Source: Oreocharis arfaki (taxonomy: Eukaryota > Chordata > Aves > Passeriformes > Paramythiidae). From it: DNA of 64,000 nt. Below the pieces are notes generated by a model that was given only the letters and a program-made list of their open reading frames with translations, did not search any database and was not told the origin of the DNA. This document shows, one piece after another, positions 35,901-48,100 of this stretch. Location of the stretch: NCBI GenBank assembly GCA_013398015.1, contig VZRR01003270.1, forward strand, positions 372,001 to 436,000. Direction: 5' to 3'. The position numbers and the translations under genes were made by a program. Position 1 is the stretch's first letter, and every line of letters starts with the position of its first letter.

Positions 35901-38900
35901 AGGACCCCTTTGTTTAGACTCCTCAGCCTTTTAGGGAAGTCTTTAAAGAGAGTTCTTATCTCTTTGTCAGTTTTTATTCCTGTTTTATCATAAATGGAGA
36001 AGGCTCTTAGCCTTGAGAGTGATCACGTTAAGAGGCAATTTAGGAGAAGGAAAATAACCAGCACCGTTTGCAGTGACAGATTGTCTTGTGCACCTCAAGA
36101 AAACAGCTATTTGAATGTTGCAAAATGCTTAGAAAAGGAAAGCATTTCTTTTCCTGTCACACATCTGAGATCTTTGTGCCACCAAAAAGCAACACCCCTG
36201 GCTTTGCACGGGGGTTCTCTCAGCCTTACATCCTCAGCGTTCAATTTCACACTCTGTACCCTGCACCTTCCCCTTGCAGTCAGCTCTCCACCCAGAGCAG
36301 GATTCCAGGCTGCTCTCCTGTCTCCCACTCTCCATCTTCTATGAGTTCCTCGCCACACAAACGAAGGTTTCTTTCAAATTAAGAACTGGCTGGCAGGACC
36401 ACGGGAGCGGCACAATTGCCTTGCAGGATGAACTTAGCTCTTCAGCTTTAAACCTGCATTATCAACTACTTCAGTTTGATTATTTGCACCAAAACTATTA
36501 ACGGGTAGCCTCTCATCCTTGAGGCATTGGGACTGTTTTCTCATGACAGATGCAGCAGGAATAGTTCCATGGCAAAATCAGAGGCTGGAGGTCACTTGTC
36601 TCCTCTTGAATGTTTGTAGTAATAAAATGCTTCCCCTTTCTCAGCGTGATCTGTACCTCAGCACTGCCATCTTTCACTGCAAAATGTAAGGCTCCCTTAT
36701 TGCTGTTTTAATTCAATTTAAGAGGGTTTTTTTGATGCCATTTAATGGTAGAGATGTTTGTGCTTCAGGACTCCTTTATTCTTGCTTTGGGGATTTGTTC
36801 CATCGTGTTAGGCCACCTTCACGACTGTTTCAAGATCAGTTCTAAGTAATCAAATTACTGTGGATGCAACCCAACATCTCACCTACCTAGAAATTTTGAA
36901 GAGGTTTTGCAGCTGATTTCAATGAATGTACCCTCTCTGTTTATTGAGAGAGGCCAATTTAGCACAGACTTTTTTTCCCCAATATTTTTTTTTTCCTATG
37001 TCAACAAGGTATGGCCCAGTGAAACTGGTGACTCCAGCTCTGAGACATTACAGCTTGTACTGAACTACTAGGAATGCCATGGAGCTAGTCATTAATATTT
37101 CCATGAAAATGATATTTTTAAAGCAAGTGGATTCATCAAAACCGAACCAGTTCACGTCACGAGTTAGTTTTGATTAATTTTTCAAGACAAATATTTTTGG
37201 GGAAGCAGAAATTTTCCGAATTTGCAATGCATCTATTTTGACCTTTTTTAGATTTAAAAATAGTTATTTTTCATTTCAAGATGACCTTTTCTTTAGAAAG
37301 CTAAGCTAATTATCATTAAAAACTTTTCAAAACTAAAAAGTTTAATGTTTAATCATTTAAGTAACCCGATTTTTTTTTTTTTTTCAAGTTCTTCTGGGAC
37401 AGAAAATTACATTTCTGCACAGCCACAGATGTTGCCTGCCACTGACTGGCATGGGAGCTGCATTGAAGCATAGTTCAGGGTTTAGTGGGGGTTTCATGGG
37501 AAGAAGATTCCAGTCTTTTTCTATTCAATTACAAAATCTGAGGAAAAAAACCAAGGAGATAATCACTGTAGCATTTTATAGTTGTATTTATAGTTATAGA
37601 TCAGGCACCCTTTTAACACAGATAGCAACTCCTTCAGAAACAAACCTGACCCCTAAATTGGGAACTGTGCTTGCCATAACTGCAGCACATGCATTCAAGA
37701 ACCTTTTTACTCCTCTTCCCCCCTTCTCACGAGATTTTCGTGTGATTTGTGAGTGCTCACCGGGCTGTGGACTGAAGTGGTATACCATTATATTGATGTT
37801 TTGAACGATTCCTATGGGAGATCCAAAAGATGACCTTGTATTCTGCAAAGTAGATAAGTATCAGAAAGATGTGCAAGTGTTTATTGCAGAAAGAGCTTTT
37901 CTAAATGAACTCAGCTATCTAACAGCAAATACCACTGCTATTTTTGTTAGGCTCTCCAAAATCAGATACTTCTCAAGTAACATCTGCCAGGGCGAGGACT
38001 GACTTGAGTTTTCCAAAGCACTCTGTCTAGAAAATACGAAACTTCTTTAGCCCATCAAACCATGGGTATTCAAGTCTTGTGTTTTCCTACCAGGGTATGA
38101 TATCCACATTTTGTTTAAGGCTGCTGTGTGCTGATCCCACCACTTAGAGCCTCCCTTTCTTGATATAGAGCTAACTGAAGTTGTAAATTCCTCAACAATT
38201 AACGGGTAGAAGTTCACTGCCAACTGATCCTCCTCGTAGTGTGCAATTCATTTGCCTTCTCTCTTCAGGATCAGCACTGACCACTTATCCCCTACCTTCA
38301 ACACTGATATTTTATGCCTCTTGCTTATTTATGCCCTTTCCTGTAGCTGTACTTATGATGTGTGTGCAAATTCACAGGGGGTTTTGAGTCGTGCGTAACT
38401 GAAGCGCAGAGATTCTCTGAATATCGATGGATCCTTCACTGTATTTATCTGGTCTCCTTCTGCACAAACTATCCAGACTCCTCCTTTCTCAGCAGGTTTC
38501 TTAGCTCTGAGCACTGAATTCAGGTCCAGGTCTGCTCAAGAGTCTTCTGAGTCTTCTTGTTTCTTGCATCTCTCTCAATCTCCGTGACATTTAAGATAAA
38601 GGCCCAATTTCTCACCTCTTTGTCTCTTTGTGTGCGTGTTCACCACTAGTCACATCCCAGCATTCTGCACATGGTTTGTGGAAAGCTTCTTCTGGCCATC
38701 TCTTCAAGAGACACATCAAGGTTTAGAAAGAGTGCCCCTTTTCCTTGACTGGGAGGGACACAGTGGTTTGAGGGATTGCTCTTGTGCGCTGAAGCATCCC
38801 ATGGATCACACATTGCAGAACTAATAATCTCTACTAGGTGTTAAGCCTGAAGCTAGGATTGATAATCATATAGATAAGAGTCTAAATCTGTGTTTTGGAG

Positions 38901-39854
38901 GATCCTGGGAGCAGGAGGAAGAGATGGGTGGTGCTGAGGAGTGACAAAGAGGTCAAAACTTGTAAAGAAAAGAGGGTGGAGAGGAAGAGGAGAAAGCAGC
39001 TGCTGTGAAGTCTCCCTTTCGGTAGCACAGTCAGAACTCATGGCTAGAGTTTCTCGCTTCTTTTTCCCTCACCCACTCCAGACAAGCCTGACTTGGGGAG
39101 TTTAGTCTGCATTTGCTTACCAGCTGTAGTACACTTGCACTGATCTTGTAAAATTAAGAAAAAAATCCCATTTTCAGTGTCAGGTAACAACAGGACACAC
39201 CAGGCTTCCAAGTCAGTGCTTACTGCTCTGCATTTTTTGCACGTGGATGTCATTGAGGTTCCTACTGTCCCACCAGCTACTCTTCATTTCTCCAGCACTG
39301 TGCCTTCCCTGATAACCTTGGCATACTTGTTATGTAAGAAAGCTGAAGTCACGTACTCTTTTTCCTGTCTAATCCTTGCCAGTTGTTCCATTTAGGTCTC
39401 CCTGCAACTTCACATGAGATGCAATATGCATTGAGGATCTTTGTGAGGGGGCAGGCACCACAGCAGATAAAGCCTTGATGATATTAAAGGAGCTATGGAA
39501 GCCTTTGGGAGGCTTTTGGTCAGTGAAGGCAGAGTAAAAGGAAGCCAATATGTTTAAAGAAGGGACATGAAATAATCCAGTAGAAGTAGATGATATCTTA
39601 TGGGGGAAGATACTCATTCTGAGTCATGGGGCAGACGATTTAGGAAAATAGGTAGAGGAGGTCCTGCTGCAGTTGTACATCTTCGGGCACAGCAGCACAT
39701 CCATCAACACTGCTACTTGTGGCAGATTCCTGCATTGCTGAGGGGATCACACAACTTAGCATGTCCAGAAATCATTTCATCACGTTTTCATTTCCAAGAG
39801 ATGCGAGATGATTTTAGTGGCAATAGTCTGGCGCTGAAAAAATCAGGTGCCAGG
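32938..39854. other. Gene-free unique sequence, AT-leaning
   Basis: Frames are at most about 126 codons and unrecognisable. The stretch contains an AT/AC microsatellite (33725-33790), a T-run (37372-37384) and a purine-rich strip (38890-39000). No exon with convincing coding character is visible. Confidence 0.6.
33725..33790. repeat. AT/AC/GT imperfect microsatellite
   Basis: The tract runs through GTGTGT, CTATATACACACATG, TATTTATATTTATTTT and TATATATACACAC. It is degenerate and not a pure dinucleotide repeat. Confidence 0.7.
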
Positions 39855-40040
39855 TTTGCAATTAGTTGGCTTTGTGTTCTGGGATAAGACATCTAACTTC
39901 CCTGAGCCTATGTTTAACCATCCATAAATGAGAATAATTCTCACACATCTTCCAGGCTGCTGAAATGTTTAATTAATTAGCGTTTCAAAACTGTTCTGGA
40001 TGATGCAGATAGGAGGCACAGTAAAGTGCTGCTATTATTT
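39855..40040 (+). mobile_element. MIR-like SINE relic (amniote-wide family)
   Basis: The order of blocks follows the MIR consensus as I remember it. 'ATTAGTTGGCTTTGTGTTCT' stands where MIR has the 'tagctgtgtgacctt' segment. It is followed by 'AAGACATCTAACTTCCCTGA' and 'GCCTATGTTTAACCATCCAT' (the 'cttaacctctctgagcctcagtttcctcatctg' segment), then 'AAATGAGAATAATTCTCACA' (the 'aaatggggataataat' segment), 'TGCTGAAATGTTTAATTAAT' (the 'gttaaatgagttaat' segment), 'AACTGTTCTGGATGATGCAG' and 'GCACAGTAAAGTGCTGCTAT'. The linear agreement over about 170 bp is hard to explain by chance. The copy is strongly diverged, as expected for an element predating the bird-mammal split. An unrelated conserved element is the alternative. 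Confidence 0.6.
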
Positions 40041-40749
40041 CTTAACACCACACATACCTTCCTTCTATTTTATTTGCAACTGTAAAAAAACCCTTTGCTG
40101 CAAGCTACTGAAGCCGCAAGGTGTTTTATTCTATCACCCTACACTAGCCTTCCAGCCAGAAAAAAGGAACTGAGCCAGACACTGAAACGTTTACAGACGC
40201 TTTTTGGTAATTGCTGCAGTTAATAGGAACTCCAGTCGCTTTAAGAGAAGTTTCAGTTTATGGCTGTGTTTGAATTTAACGTGCCATGAAACCATTCTGA
40301 CGTGCACAGAGCCTGAAGCTTCTGCTGCTCAAACCTTTTCTCCACGAAGCTGAGAATCTTAATGAGAAATGAAGGCCCCAAGCTAAGGATCTCACAACAG
40401 GCTGTTGCTGTAAACAGAGCAGAAAATGCCCCCCAAGGTGAGAAACTCTCTTTAAAAGATTACTCTGCTGTGGAGATGGAGCAATGCCAGAGCTTCCGTT
40501 AGTGACCAAATCATTTGGAGCCAGATTGGTGTTTTGGCAGCCACCGTATGATAAAGAAGGAAAACCCCACAGCACTCTGGACCATTTCTGCAGCAGTGCC
40601 CGAGCTGCTATGAGAGTGGCTCAGCAGAGCTCCTCCACTGCTGGAGCTTCTCTTTCCTGGCAGTTGATTTAATTCTCCCACCCACCAACCCCTTTTCCCC
40701 TCCGAAGTATACATTGACCCAAAGGTTGTTGGATGTCTTGGTTAACAGC
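40041..40749. other. Unique spacer before solo LTR
   Basis: No gene is supported. The frame at 40276-40575 (minus, 99 codons) is unrecognisable. The bases CAGC at 40746-40749 form the left target-site duplication of the adjoining LTR. Confidence 0.5.
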
Positions 40750-41186
40750 TGATGCCTTAGGTTTCACTTTTATGTTTTACAAACCCTGCCCTGCCTGGTG
40801 TGTCACTGTGCAGCTCCTTGCAGCTGCTCGCTGCTGCTCTCTCAGGCCAGGCAGGCAGAACAAAGCCTCTCCAGGCCTGCTCTCCAAGGACACCCACACT
40901 GTCCTAAGCCCAAAATGTGTAACCCAACACCTTGGGAAGCAGGGTGAGCTTGGGGAAATTCCATCATTTAGCTAAAGTTTGAATTGGCAAATTAACCCTG
41001 ATATGCAAATGGACCAAACCTATAAAAGTGTGAAGAACTCGTGACTCGTCGCCCATCTTGGGGTCTGTCTTGGCAGTAGCCTTTGGCTCCCCAGGGTGTG
41101 CCTTTGAAGGCCTTTCAAATAAATATCCACCTTTATTCCCTTAGTTCTGTCTAGTCTCTGCTTCTAGGCAGCCTCTCAAGGCATCA
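40750..41186 (+). mobile_element. Solo LTR with 4-bp target-site duplication (copy 1 of 2)
   Basis: This 437-bp element starts TGATGCCTTAGG and ends AAGGCATCA, and is flanked by CAGC on both sides (40746-40749 and 41187-41190). It has a complete retroviral LTR layout: an octamer-type ATGCAAAT (41003-41010), a TATA box TATAAAAG (41021-41028), an AATAAA signal (41118-41123) and a short downstream U5. A second member of the same family lies at 59199-59583 in the same orientation. A 4-bp duplication is typical of gammaretrovirus-like (ERV1) integrases, whereas ERVK usually gives 6 bp and ERVL 5 bp. No internal retroviral sequence flanks it, so it is a solo LTR left by LTR-LTR recombination. TATA and poly(A) signals look intact. 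Confidence 0.9.
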
Positions 41187-44100
41187 CAGCGTTGTGCAGG
41201 AGACAGATCAGCGTTAACTCTGCTGCACTTCTGATATCGGGGAACATTTGATATTAAGGTCTGGCCACCATTTCACCAGGCATGTTTTGAGGAGCCCACG
41301 TGGGCAGCAGCACAGCTGAGCCCTCCCTCTGTCTCCTGAGCAGGCAGGTGAATCCTGCCACTTGCATCACCACGTTCAGAGCAACCAAGTTGCGCTCAGT
41401 CAAAGTCTATTTCTGGTATTTGGGTTATTTACAAAGAGAGATTCAGTGCAATGCAGCAAATTTAGCCTGAATTCTTGGTTTGTTAAGCTCCTTCACAAAG
41501 TTGGCTCTGGTCTGCGCAGGACATTCTTAGAGGGGTGGCTGCCACCAGCCAGGTATTCTGGCGTGGTCAAGAGCTAATTGTCTCAACAACACCCGCTCCG
41601 TGTTTTGCAGAGGGAGATGTGAGGTTTTCAGACAGATTGAGGAGGAAGAGGGTTTAGATGCAAAAGGCTGGTTTGTAATAACCTCTGTTACTCTGCACAA
41701 TATTATCTTGAAATAGATCTACGTAGTAATATTGTGGAATTAAAAATTCATATGTAGTTAGAACATGTCATTTCTCAAGGCAGTAGCAAAAGACGTGGAC
41801 TGGGTGCAGATCTGATTAGTGCTAATTTAATGAGGGTGCAGAATGTCTAACTTACCCCTGCTGCTTTACATCAGGAACATTGGGGATGATTCTGGTTTTG
41901 CTAAATGAAAACGTTGAACAAAATATACACACATTTATATATAAAAATACACACAATTATGAACACATAAATACATAATTTAACATGTACTAAATATATA
42001 TGAAAGATCCGGAGAGAGACAATTATTTCATGTTTGTGCTGTTGTTGCCAAAACTGAACGAACACAGTAAATTAAACAATGCTCTCTGATCATTATTGTA
42101 ATCAGATTGAGTGTAAATATTTTGGCAGAGACTCTGATTTCTGTCAACAATTATTAGTAAAAATATATTTGCTCTTTGACTGAAAAGCAATTTTCACATA
42201 TGTCACCAAGTTTAGCTACCTCAGGGCATGTTTTCAGAGCTAGGTGTGTTTGTGAATTACATCAGCTGTAAAAGTCCCAGCTGTCTTTAATAAATTAATA
42301 TGAATTATTTAACAGCTGCTTGAATCTTTTGTACCTGCCCTACCTGGTTGCTCAATGTGGAAAAGGCCTTCTTGTTCCATAATCTTTATCATTTCATGCC
42401 ATGTAGTGGTAGGTTTGGGAGAACAGAGAGCCACACATAATTGTGTCTGTCTGGAAAAGGATTTGCACTCTGTTCTGATTGCTTATTTTGGGTATTTATT
42501 TGTCCCCAAATGTGCTGTTTGCTTTGAATGCAGATGGCACAAGTGACAGAAAAAGTGCCCACCGACATTTTGGCTGATAAAAATTAAAATTTATTAATGG
42601 TGACCTGCAGCTACAAACTGTCCCTATACCTGGGGCCTGGGTCTCCCATTTTACCACACTGCCTGATCCAGAGATGCACTGAGAATTTCCTCAGACTGGC
42701 CTTGAATCTTTTCAGTATTTAGATGATTTAATTCAGCTGACCATAACACATAATCTCCTCTTCTGTCCTCCTTGGGTCTCTCAGTTGCTTGTCAGAGCAA
42801 GAGAGCTCATCAAAGACATTTGAATTCTCGTTGTCTGGTCTGGCTGGCTTATTGCAAATAAAAAAAAAAAAAGGGCCCCCCAAAATGTTTGCAGCTATTT
42901 TTGACAAATGTGTTGCAGAAATAAATTCAAATCCCTTTATTTTTGTAAGTTATTTCCTGTCCACAAGGAAAGTTTTAGAGTTAGACAGTCGGTATTACCA
43001 GAGGCTGTGGAGACATTAGCAACATCTGCATCCTTCTGAGGAGAGAGGAGTAAGTTCAGTCAATCAGATTACCTGTTGGTTGGGTGGAAGATTGGTTTTA
43101 CAGGTTGTTTTCTTCACCCTTTCTCTCATGAAAGGGAGAAGGGGGGTTTGGAAGGTGGTAGCTTTGAATACCTAAGAAAAGAGTCATGACTCACCTTGTT
43201 ATTGCTCCTGAACAGGGCGGGATGGGTGGTTCAGGAACGTAACTTGGCTATCAGAAATTATCTTCTCCTGTCAAGGCTATTCTAGCAGCAGGGCATTCTC
43301 CTGGATTTAGTGACACCGAGTGACAATTTGCCATAAATTCCATGTAATCGACAGGATCCTTTTGGCCTCATTACAAGACAGGATAGCAGTTGCAGGAATT
43401 CCTTCGGAGGATCCCTGAGTTTGCATGGGATACAGTTTCAGAGAGCTGGCAGGGGGGGCTGGTCTGTCAAGGAACCTCAAAGTGAGTAACATGACAACCA
43501 AAACGGAATGAAAATGCCCTGTTTCTGTTCAGCTACGTGAGTTTCGTACCAGATGTGGCAGAGCTGTGCCGTAATCGGAGCTGGAAAGTTGCAGCAGTCT
43601 TTACAGGCAGAGCATTTCTATTTTGCCAGGTTTTGCGAAGTGAACGAGCGCTGGCCTGTAGATGTGGGATGGACGTTGTAAACAACATTAGTGGGACATC
43701 TCCAAGAGCAAAAAAACCGAATGATTTGACCATCCATCACTTATCAGTGGAACTGGAGGACTGTTGTTAATTTGGAATACTGTACGGAGAAATCACCGAG
43801 CTCTAAAAACCTCTGTTAGCGGCAAACACGTAGCAGATGCCACGTTGTTTGTTACTGGTGGCACCTTCAGAGAGCAGAGAATAGCTAACAGATTTTCTCT
43901 GTACCAGTGGGACCCACGTAGCAAAGTGCATGTTTGGCACACACGAGAAGAGAAAGGAGTGCTCTTTGTGTGCCATCACTGAGGAATGCTGACAGGAGTA
44001 GGGTGGAGCCTGCTCTGCAAGGAGAAATGGAGGGGAGCACACGAGCCTGGGCTCTGGAAAGGAGGAAGTGGAAGAATTGTAAGGTAATTGCAGGAAAAGG

Positions 44101-44894
44101 AACTGCTGGTTTAAAGCTGTGAACAATTCAGAAGAGGTTAAGCAGCTGGGGAGATCAAATGTAGGCTGAAAAGTGCACAGTGGAAAATAGAAGTGTTGGG
44201 GCATCCTCAGTTAATTGAATGACCCACCCAAGGTGTCCTTGCTTGTGTGAGACTTATTTTCCAGGGTATCCTGAAGGGGCTGAGCAGTGAGGGTTTGGTT
44301 TGGAATATTTTCTGCTTTGATTAAGCTTTAGCCCATTCTCTGGGCCCTGAAACATGGGCTGGCTGCCTGTGACACGTGGTATCACGTGGCAGCAGCATCA
44401 CTGCCAATCTGAATGAAAAAATACATGGTTTGGTGTCGGGCCCAAGCTGGATGTCCCAGCTTAGCTGAAAGGAAGGAAATGTAACCTGCTAAAGTAAGAG
44501 ACTTTTCTGTGCAACATGCAATTCAACCTGTCTTGCAATGTGCAAATAGGTTTGAAGATGGGACTTGTATTTGAATAAAAGTAGTGATTAGTCTGATTTG
44601 CATAAAAGTATAAACGTCAGCTCCCTGTGTTTTAAGGAACTTGTAGCTGGCATCAGAAAGAAATTGTGCATGCATGCAGCTGGCTTATGGTACCAAGGTC
44701 TTCCAAGCTTTGTGGAGGTCAAGTACTTAGATTTAGATTTTTCTATAGCTCTTTTTTGACTTTTGCAGAGGGAGTAGCTGACCTTGTTGCTGGAGTGTTT
44801 CTGTCTGTGTTGGTTGTTATTCTGGGGAAAGAAAAACTTAAAGCAAAATTTGGGAATAATCACTGAAGTCTCTTAGTCCTGCAGTCAGACCACA
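41187..44894. other. Gene-free unique sequence, AT-rich in part
   Basis: An AT/AC microsatellite lies at 41921-42002. The stretch 42010-42320 is AT-rich with many homeobox-type TAAT cores and little simple repetition; it could be a conserved non-coding element, but conservation cannot be seen from one sequence. Frames here are short and unrecognisable. Confidence 0.55.
41921..42002. repeat. Imperfect AT/AC microsatellite
   Basis: The tract contains repeated ATACACACA, TATATATA and ACACATAAATACATA segments. It resembles in composition the tract at 33725-33790 read in the opposite sense, but this is simple-sequence similarity rather than shared descent. Confidence 0.7.
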
Positions 44895-45100
44895 GAGTAA
44901 TCCCTTTTATAGGCTGGTCAAACCCCATCTTACAACAGCTCTCTCTTCCTTGAGAGGCTGTTCTAGGATCTCCACTCTTTTCTGGTTAGAAATCTGTTTC
45001 TAATTGCTGTTCCAGATCATAGGCATGAGCTGGTTCTTGAGCCACTGTGTCCTTGGGGTTAAATAGATCTTTTCTCTCCCTGGTAAATACCATGATTTGT
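44895..45100 (-). mobile_element. Ancient CR1 LINE 3' UTR fragment
   Basis: The plus strand shows the complement of an old CR1 3' region: 'TGAGAGGCTGTTCTAGGATC', 'CTGGTTAGAAATCTGTTTCT', 'AATTGCTGTTCCAGATCATA', 'GAGCTGGTTCTTGAGCCACT', and finally 'TTAAATAGATCTTTTCTCTC' followed by 'CCTGGTAAATACC'. The last block is the most diagnostic. Divergence is high, which fits an early amniote CR1 subfamily. The insertion is on the minus strand; both ends are approximate. Confidence 0.72.
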
Positions 45101-48100
45101 GTTGGGACAGCAATGACATCCCCATGGAGTGATGTTATTACTGGCCAGCCTCAGGTGAAGAGATCTCATACCAAACCTGCCTTGGCACTAGTGGGAATGG
45201 GTTCCCTTACAAGACAAAACAAGGTAGCCCCATGTTTCGGAGCCACTGAAAGATTTTGAAGCGGGACAACTCTGAGTGTTGGTGGAGGCCCTGTTTATTC
45301 CACTCCCCTAATCAGAAGGGAAAACTGCTGTGCAAACTTGGGCCTGGGGCCTGTCAGCAGCTCCAAGGAGGGAGGCGTCTCTGAAGGAATAACGTCACTT
45401 CCGTCGTGCTGCTCACCTGGCCGACCCCAAAAGCAGTTTGTGTTTGTGAAAGGATCTACAAACGTGGCAGGAAGATTGTGTGTCCACTCCTGAGGTGATG
45501 TGTGGGATGCAGCAGTTTCTTAGCAGAACATTCTACTGCCACCATGAGAACAAAGAAGGCGAAGATCAAATTTACTTAAAACTTCAGAGTAGCCTGAGGT
45601 GTGTTGGAGGACCAGCCAGGGTGTACCTGCTTTGGCATTGAGGCCTGGGAGGCTCTCTCTGTTTTTGTCATTTTTGTCTGTTGACTTTGCACTCCCTCAG
45701 TCCCGTCTGTCATGTCTGTCATTCCTGGTGGAGCAGGAAAAAGCCTTCATGGCAGTGCTGGGCCTGCTTTCCTTTCCTTTTGATTAATTTAGGCTTTTTG
45801 ATTAAACGACAGCTTTCATCACTTTCAGCAGTCACTTTGTGACAAGGCAATTTATAGATGCATTGGCATTATATGATTAGGACAAGCACAGTAAATAACA
45901 AATGAGAGCGATGATTTATTTTGATATTTAAACAGATCCTCCTCCAAATTCAAAGTTCATGCTGTTTTCACATACAGAAATATGTTTTATTTGTTTGCTG
46001 AGCAATCTAACACTTGGTGCACCTTTCAAGGATGACTGCTGCCATGCAACACTGAACAAAGAAGACAAAATATTCAATATCCCTGTGAAATCTGGTCTGT
46101 ATTTCTGCAAAACCCGAGCTAACTAGATAAAAAAGAAGGAAAGGTTAGAGTTCAAACAGCTCTTTCGGTGTTTCCATCTCACACCAAATGTGCTGATAAT
46201 TAAATGTCATGCTCTGGTTAATCAACAGCAGTTAATCTTCATCTACCAGTGAGACCATCTCAAACTCAAGGTTTACAGCCTCTTACTGGGCATCTTAACC
46301 CAGCTGCAGAGACAGACAAGTGCTAGTGGCTGACACAACTGCTGGAATTGGTTAGACATTTCCTGGAAGTATTTCCCTCCTCCGAAAGTAATTTCAGCAA
46401 ACTTGAAACACTTGAAAGATGTGTATTAAATTAGATGAAAGCAGTGAAACACGGGAAGAACAGAGGCAGAACATCCTACCATTTTCTTTCCAGATTTTTG
46501 GAACAGAATATTTCGATTCTTCATCGTGAAATGTTTGTTTTGTTTTCAACACCTACACTGATGTTATAAAACAAAAAGACGGAATTGGGATGCGAGATTT
46601 TACTTGCTGTGAAGAGAAAAGGACCCATTCTATTTTTCTGGGGCAATACTTGAGAGCTTTGGGGTTCCTTGCTTCTGTTGAGGATGTGGCTAAGTGTTCC
46701 AGAGCAGGATTTCTCTGGGAGTCACAGGTCACAGCAGCTCTGGCTGTGGTGCAGTCCCACGGGGAACGAGCTGAAGGATGACTAAGATGAGTGAGGAAAT
46801 GCCTGACGCTGTGTGATGTTTAACCTTCACGAATTCATACTTGGCCACCTCCTCTGGACAGGCAGTGATACGAAGCACACAGGCCCTGAAGTGGTACATG
46901 TTGATAGGGATGTTTTCAACCAAATGCTGAGAAGGGCAAGGCAAGAGAGTCACGCTGGCAGCAGGTGTTGTAGGTGCACACAACAGAGCCTGACAGGTGA
47001 ATTGTCACCTGCTGGTGCCTGACAACAAGTTAGCTGCAGCTCTGGGTACTTTCTAGCAGCTTCTGCTGCAGCCCTCAAACTGCAGATAACAAAGCAGATA
47101 ATAGCATTTAGAAGCTCATGGAGTTGCCAGGGCCGAAGGTAAAACATGTTCACCTACCTAAGAACGTGCCACCCTCTCTGGGGATACTCTGAGCAGGTCC
47201 TGACCCTGTCCTTACTACAACAACTCCCTCAAATGTGGGATTTCTTTGCCCTCTGATACTCGTTTTGCATTTCCAGGGGCCAATGCTGGAGCAGTGTGTC
47301 ATTCTCACTTTGTCGTTGTCTGTAAGAACAATTCTTGGGTCTTCTCTTGCCTCAAGAGAGACTCTGCAGGAGTGTCATTTTTCTGCTCTCACTTTGGTTT
47401 TACATGCCATACTAATTACCTCGGTTTTGAAAAAGGCTGATTGGTCTGTCAGTCTTCTGCTAGTTTGCTTGTCTCAAACCTATAAGGATGAGATAAAGAA
47501 GTAGGTTTCCCTATTTAATTTTAAAAATGGGTACGAATTTGAACAAGGGCTCAAATAGAAATAAAAGGTTAATGGTAGACTACCAATAAAAAAAGGCAAT
47601 TGGGTGGGGGGGGGCTTAAATATACAAGAATGGAAGAGTGAAACACCATGAAAGGGCTGAGACATCACACCCAGATGGCTGTACATGTTTGCCTGCAGAC
47701 GTCTGCAAAGGTCACCCAAACTGTCATGCAAAGTTCCAGGGTTCTGTGATTCCAGTGTATTCATGTTGATTCATGGATTAGATTAATTTCTCTGAAATTT
47801 CTCGAGATCCCTGCTAATGATAAATTCTTCCTTAAAAGCATTCTTTTCCTCCTAGATAGCTCTGATATAAGATTCTCTGGCAGACTGAGCAACATGATGT
47901 TTTAGCCCTTTTTCGGGTTGTCCTGATATCTCTCCTGTTCAGTCTTGTTAATAACCTGCCCTTGATTTGCAGCTACAGAACTGGGCAGCAGAACTCATCT
48001 TGTTGTTACTGGGAGGTGCATGGTGCACCCTGGAATTATTTAACTGGATACATGCAACTTCTACTGATGGAGAAATAGTACTTTTTATGCACTGGGGTCA

